Part shown: piece by piece, positions 4,533 to 8,556 of the stretch | Position numbering within the stretch: the first letter of the stretch is position 1 | Layout: every line of letters begins with the position of its first letter | NCBI GenBank assembly: GCA_966185765.1 | Contig: CBIFVZ010000115.1 | Coordinates: 1 to 8,556, forward strand | DNA: 8,556 nucleotides | Origin: CBIFVZ01 sp966185765 | Lineage (GTDB): Bacteria > Pseudomonadota > Gammaproteobacteria > Enterobacterales > Enterobacteriaceae | Direction of reading: 5' to 3' | Notes under the pieces: generated by a model | What the model saw: the letters and a program-made list of their open reading frames with translations, nothing else | What the model was told of the DNA's origin: nothing | Database searches by the model: none | Translations under genes and position numbers: made by a program

Positions 4533-6296
4533 ATGACTCAAACATTCATCCCCGGTAAAGACGCCGCGCTGGAAGACTCCATCGCTCGCTTCCAGCAACA
4601 GTTAGCCGACCTTGGCTTCCATATAGAAGAAGCCTCCTGGCTAAACCCGGTACCTAACGTCTGGTCAGTGCATATTCGCGACAAAGAGTGTGCGCTGTGC
4701 TTTACCAACGGTAAAGGCGCGACGAAAAAAGCGGCGCTGGCCTCGGCGCTGGGCGAATATTTTGAACGTCTTTCCACCAACTACTTTTTTGCCGATTTCT
4801 GGCTGGGTGAAAGCCACGCCAACGCACCGTTTGTGCATTATCCAAATGAACGTTGGTTCCCGCTGCCAGAAGACGACAGCCTGCCGCAGGGCATTCTCGA
4901 CACACACCTTCGTGAATACTACGATCCGGATGATGCGCTCAGCGCCTCCATGCTGGTCGATTTGCAAACCGGCAACAGCGAGCGCGGCATCTGCGCACTG
5001 CCGTTTGTCCGTCAGTCAGACCAGGAAACCGTTTATATTCCAATGAATATCGTCGGCAATCTCTATGTTTCCAACGGTATGTCAGCGGGCAACACCGCCA
5101 ACGAAGCGCGGGTTCAGGGCCTGTCTGAAGTCTTCGAGCGCCACATCAAAAACCGCATCATTGCCGAGAGCATCAGTCTGCCGGAGATCCCCAAAGACGT
5201 GCTGGCACGCTACCCTGGCGTTGTAGCCTCTATCGAAAAGCTCGAAGCAGAAGGTTTCCCGATATTCGCCTACGACGGCTCCCTGGGCGGCAACTATCCG
5301 GTGATTTGCGTCGTGCTGTTTAACCCTGAAAACAGCACCTGCTTTGCCTCCTTTGGCGCACACCCGGACTTTGGCGTGGCGCTGGAGCGTACCGTTACTG
5401 AGCTTTTACAGGGCCGTGGTCTTAAAGATCTGGATGTGTTTACGCCCCCTACCTTTGATGATGAAGAAGTCGCCGAACACGCAAACCTGGAAACCCACTT
5501 TATTGACTCCAGCGGTCTGATCTCCTGGGATCTGTTTAAGCAGGACGCCGACTACCCGTTCGTTGACTGGGATTTCTCCGGCACTACCGAAGAGGAATTT
5601 GCCACATTAATGGCGGTGTTTGCCAAAGAAGGTAAAGAAGTATATATCGCTGATTATGAGCACCTTGGCGTTTACGCCTGCCGTATTCTGGTGCCAAGCA
5701 TGTCCGACATCTATCCTGCAGAAGACCTGTGGCTGGCGAACAACAATATGGGTAGTCATCTGCGTGAAACCATTTTGAGCCTACCGGGCAGCGAATGGCA
5801 GCCAGAAGCATACTTACGCCTGATTGAGCAATTTGATGACGAAGGTCTGGACGATTTCACCCGCGTGCGCGAGCTATTGGGTCTTGCAACAGGTAAAGAC
5901 AACGGCTGGTACACGTTGCGCGTGGGCGAGCTGAAGGCACTTCTGGCGCTGGCAGGTGGCGATCTTGAACAGGCGCTTATCTGGACTGAGTGGACAATGG
6001 AGTTCAACGCCTCGGTGTTCAGTGAAGAGCGCGTGCGTTTTTATCGCTGTCTGCAGACACTGTTGCTGCTGGCACAGGAAGAAGAACGGGATCCTTTACA
6101 GTATCACCACGCCTTTGTACGCATGTTTGGTGAGCAAACGGTGGACGCAGCCAGTGCCGCCATCAGCGGTGAAGCACCGTTCTGGGGCCTGCCACCGGTC
6201 GATCTTGATTTGAAAGCCTTCCCGGCACATCAGGCGCTGCTTGGCGCGTGGGATAAGCTGCAGCGAGCAAAAGCCAAATTTTGGCAAAAGGCATAA
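4533..6296 (+). CDS. ycaO: YcaO-domain ATP-dependent protein linked to ribosomal protein S12 methylthiolation
   Basis: YcaO proteins use ATP to activate amide backbones, as in azoline and thioamide formation. E. coli YcaO has no peptide-natural-product partner and has been linked to RimO-dependent beta-methylthiolation of an aspartate in ribosomal protein S12; its exact chemistry is unsettled. The 587 residues compare with 586 in E. coli. The ATP/Mg-binding helices are visible: SALGEYFERL (71-80, with E75 and E78) and EARVQGLSEVFERH (191-204, with E199 and E202). The C-terminal third is helical and TPR-like. The protein ends in FWQKA and lacks the proline-rich tail of azoline-forming YcaOs. 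The frame is open upstream to a TTG at 4497, but the ATG at 4533 gives MTQTFIPGKD, the E. coli start. No maturase or precursor peptide gene lies nearby. Confidence 0.95.
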   Translation: MTQTFIPGKDAALEDSIARFQQQLADLGFHIEEASWLNPVPNVWSVHIRDKECALCFTNGKGATKKAALASALGEYFERLSTNYFFADFWLGESHANAPFVHYPNERWFPLPEDDSLPQGILDTHLREYYDPDDALSASMLVDLQTGNSERGICALPFVRQSDQETVYIPMNIVGNLYVSNGMSAGNTANEARVQGLSEVFERHIKNRIIAESISLPEIPKDVLARYPGVVASIEKLEAEGFPIFAYDGSLGGNYPVICVVLFNPENSTCFASFGAHPDFGVALERTVTELLQGRGLKDLDVFTPPTFDDEEVAEHANLETHFIDSSGLISWDLFKQDADYPFVDWDFSGTTEEEFATLMAVFAKEGKEVYIADYEHLGVYACRILVPSMSDIYPAEDLWLANNNMGSHLRETILSLPGSEWQPEAYLRLIEQFDDEGLDDFTRVRELLGLATGKDNGWYTLRVGELKALLALAGGDLEQALIWTEWTMEFNASVFSEERVRFYRCLQTLLLLAQEEERDPLQYHHAFVRMFGEQTVDAASAAISGEAPFWGLPPVDLDLKAFPAHQALLGAWDKLQRAKAKFWQKA

Positions 6297-6341
6297 TTAA
6301 TTGATTTACCCCCTTTGAGGTAGGTCTTTTTTTGCTATATT

Positions 6342-6375
6342 ACGGGGCGATTTCATTGCCCCGTTTTTTATTTTT
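6342..6375 (+). terminator. Intrinsic terminator of ycaO
   Basis: ACGGGGC and GCCCCGU pair perfectly around a 9-base loop and run into U6-A-U5. It lies 45 bases after the ycaO stop. The reverse strand lacks a U-tract, so it is unidirectional. It isolates the ycaO transcript from the focA promoter region. Confidence 0.9.
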
Positions 6376-6535
6376 CTCAGCACTCAATGAGATGTAAATT
6401 AAGCGTTAATCACGAGTGAATATTTATTTATTCGCGACGGGTTAATGTTATTTGCGTTCACCAAAAGATGAATAAATTTAACTTTTCCGGGAGGTATTAA
6501 AAGTTAAAATTCAACTCATGCAATAATATTTAAAA

Positions 6536-6549
6536 TTTATTTTTATCAA
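6536..6549 (+). promoter_or_regulatory. Possible upstream FNR box
   Basis: TTTAT-TTTT-ATCAA matches the FNR consensus TTGAT-N4-ATCAA at 9 of 10 positions, but loses the important G of the left half-site. It lies 84 bases upstream of the main FNR box. A second FNR site linked to promoter P7 is known in E. coli; equivalence is inferred, and in AT-rich DNA a chance match is possible. Confidence 0.35.
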
Positions 6550-6552
6550 ATA

Positions 6553-6565
6553 AATCAAAAAGTTA
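6553..6565 (+). promoter_or_regulatory. IHF site
   Basis: AATCAAAAAGTTA fits the IHF consensus WATCAANNNNTTR at every defined position and has the usual A/T-rich flank on its upstream side. It lies between the two FNR-like boxes. IHF is known to act at the E. coli pfl promoters, where bending would bring upstream-bound regulators close to the proximal promoter. Confidence 0.6.
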
Positions 6566-6619
6566 ATCTGAAAAAGAGCAATAATCACACTCTTTTCAGG
6601 CCTTTCAGCCAGGCGATAT

Positions 6620-6633
6620 ATGATCTACATCAA
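6620..6633 (+). promoter_or_regulatory. FNR box of the proximal focA promoter
   Basis: ATGAT-CTAC-ATCAA matches TTGAT-N4-ATCAA at 9 of 10 bases, with a perfect right half. A class II FNR site is centred 41.5 bases before the start; this would place initiation at 6668 and the -10 hexamer at TAGTAT (6656-6661, 4 of 6 bases). That agrees with what is known of E. coli promoter P6. A perfect TATAAT at 6643-6648 lies in between. Confidence 0.75.
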
Positions 6634-6655
6634 TTTCTAATCTATAATGCTTTGT

Positions 6656-6661
6656 TAGTAT
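6656..6661 (+). promoter_or_regulatory. Candidate -10 element of FNR-activated focA promoter (P6-like)
   Basis: TAGTAT lies at the distance from the FNR box expected for class II activation. The leader to the focA GTG would be about 27 bases. TATCAT at 6659-6664 is an overlapping alternative register three bases downstream. The choice rests on spacing, not on a mapped start. Confidence 0.45.
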
Positions 6662-6694
6662 CATTTCGCCGAATTTAGTTAAGAGAGAGTTAGT

Positions 6695-7552
6695 GTGAAA
6701 GCTGACAACCCTTTTGATCTGTTACTTCCACCTGCTATGGCAAAAGTTGCTGAAGAAGCGGGTGTCTATAAGGCGACGAAACAACCGTTGACCACATTTT
6801 TCCTGGCGATTACCGCAGGCGTTTTTATCTCTATCGCGTTTGTCTTCTATATCACTGCAACAACAGGATCAGCCGGTATGCCTTACGGCATGGCGAAACT
6901 GATTGGCGGTGTCTGCTTCTCTCTCGGTTTGATTTTATGCGTTGTCTGTGGCGCTGACCTGTTTACGTCCACTGTCCTGATTGTTGTCGCAAAAGCCAGT
7001 GGTCGCATCAGCTGGGGGCAGTTGGCACGAAATTGGGCCAACGTTTATCTTGGCAACCTGGTGGGCGCACTGCTTTTTGTCCTGCTAATCTGGCTTTCAG
7101 GGCAGTACATGGTAGCCAATGGTGCCTGGGGTCTAAACGTGCTGCAGACTGCCGACCATAAAGTCCACCACACGTTTGTTGAAGCCGTAAGTCTTGGCAT
7201 TCTGGCTAACCTGATGGTTTGCCTCGCCGTCTGGATGAGTTATTCCGGACGCAGCCTCACGGATAAGGCGTTAATTATGGTGCTCCCGGTTGCGATGTTT
7301 GTCGCCTGCGGGTTTGAGCACAGTATCGCGAACATGTTTATGATCCCGATGGGCATCCTGATTCGCAACTTCGCAGCCCCGGAATTCTGGAGCGCTATCG
7401 GCTCCTCCCCGGACAATTTTTCACATCTGACCGTGATGAACTTTATCACCGACAACCTGATTCCGGTAACAATCGGCAATATCATCGGTGGGGGTTTACT
7501 GGTTGGGTTGACATACTGGGTTATTTATCTGCGCGGCGGCAATAAACACTAA
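6695..7552 (+). CDS. focA: Formate channel FocA
   Basis: FocA is a pentameric inner-membrane channel of the formate-nitrite transporter family. It exports formate made by PflB and imports it again when the medium turns acid. The 285 residues equal the E. coli length. Six membrane helices can be placed at about 31-57, 68-97, 108-135, 158-180, 188-206 and 250-278. T91 in DLFTST and H209 in GFEHS are the pore residues important for formate passage. The start is GTG, as in E. coli, preceded by the purine run AAGAGAGAG. The N-terminus MKADNPFDLL, which interacts with PflB in E. coli, is intact. pflB follows 49 bases later in the same operon, so channel and enzyme are co-expressed, with translation of FocA usually kept much lower. 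Confidence 0.97.
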   Translation: MKADNPFDLLLPPAMAKVAEEAGVYKATKQPLTTFFLAITAGVFISIAFVFYITATTGSAGMPYGMAKLIGGVCFSLGLILCVVCGADLFTSTVLIVVAKASGRISWGQLARNWANVYLGNLVGALLFVLLIWLSGQYMVANGAWGLNVLQTADHKVHHTFVEAVSLGILANLMVCLAVWMSYSGRSLTDKALIMVLPVAMFVACGFEHSIANMFMIPMGILIRNFAAPEFWSAIGSSPDNFSHLTVMNFITDNLIPVTIGNIIGGGLLVGLTYWVIYLRGGNKH

Positions 7553-7601
7553 GTTACCGCTGCCAGTAGATCAGAACTCCACATTAGAAGGTAGGTGTTA
7601 C

Positions 7602-8556
<955 letters not shown>

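Larger units (their letters stand above)
6376..6694 (+). promoter_or_regulatory. AT-rich focA-pflB control region
   Basis: About 320 bases without a plausible gene, clearly richer in A+T than the neighbouring genes, as expected for DNA bound by IHF or H-NS. In E. coli the corresponding stretch carries promoters P7 and P6, controlled by FNR, ArcA, IHF and nitrate regulators, which drive focA-pflB most strongly without oxygen. The most convincing sites are listed separately. It also holds an AT-rich inverted repeat GAATA-N6-TATTC (6418-6433) and scattered GTTAA words (6405, 6441, 6503, 6562, 6678) that resemble halves of ArcA sites but do not form a clear full site. Confidence 0.8.

Noticed and set aside
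6333..6341. Extended -10 motif TGCTATATT after ycaO
   Set aside because: A start from it would fall inside the terminator stem, so no useful transcript would result.
6471..6520. GGGAGG and nearby short ATG frames in the focA control region, as a possible leader peptide
   Set aside because: The frames are 10 codons or fewer; the SD-like GGGAGG is followed at usable distance by no start codon, and the next ATG gives only two codons.
6678..6692. GTTAA-N6-GTTA direct repeat with 11-base period, like an ArcA site
   Set aside because: It coincides with the focA ribosome-binding region, and the purine run is better explained as the Shine-Dalgarno sequence.

Overview
The window is chromosomal core DNA of a gammaproteobacterium of the family Enterobacteriaceae. 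Every protein closely resembles its Escherichia coli K-12 counterpart but differs at many residues, so this is a relative of E. coli and not E. coli itself. The genus cannot be fixed by eye. The gene order matches the E. coli pflB-focA-ycaO-ycaP-serC-aroA-cmk-rpsA region, shown here in the opposite orientation. No mobile element, CRISPR array, tRNA, rRNA or foreign-looking gene is visible.

Positions 1-4395 are read from the minus strand. From right to left they hold ycaP (membrane protein of unknown role), serC and aroA (a mixed-function operon feeding serine, vitamin B6 and aromatic compounds), cmk (CMP kinase) and the first 14 codons of rpsA (ribosomal protein S1). GC-rich hairpins lie in each gap from serC to rpsA. 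A perfect TATAAT with a GC-rich discriminator precedes cmk. The rpsA leader has two clear hairpins and a poor Shine-Dalgarno sequence, as expected for S1 autoregulation. The E. coli gene ycaL, normally between aroA and cmk, is absent.

Positions 4396-4532 are a divergent promoter region. To its right, on the plus strand, are ycaO (ATP-dependent YcaO-domain protein linked to S12 methylthiolation), a strong intrinsic terminator, a roughly 320-bp AT-rich regulatory region with FNR- and IHF-type sites, focA (formate channel) and the 5' part of pflB (pyruvate formate-lyase). focA and pflB form the anaerobic mixed-acid fermentation operon: PflB makes formate and acetyl-CoA, and FocA carries formate across the inner membrane.

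I found no convincing undescribed system. The points worth a second look are regulatory: the missing ycaL, repeats and inverted repeats upstream of serC and cmk, mutually exclusive hairpins between serC and aroA, a short upstream ORF before cmk, and the overlapping promoter and FNR elements before focA.
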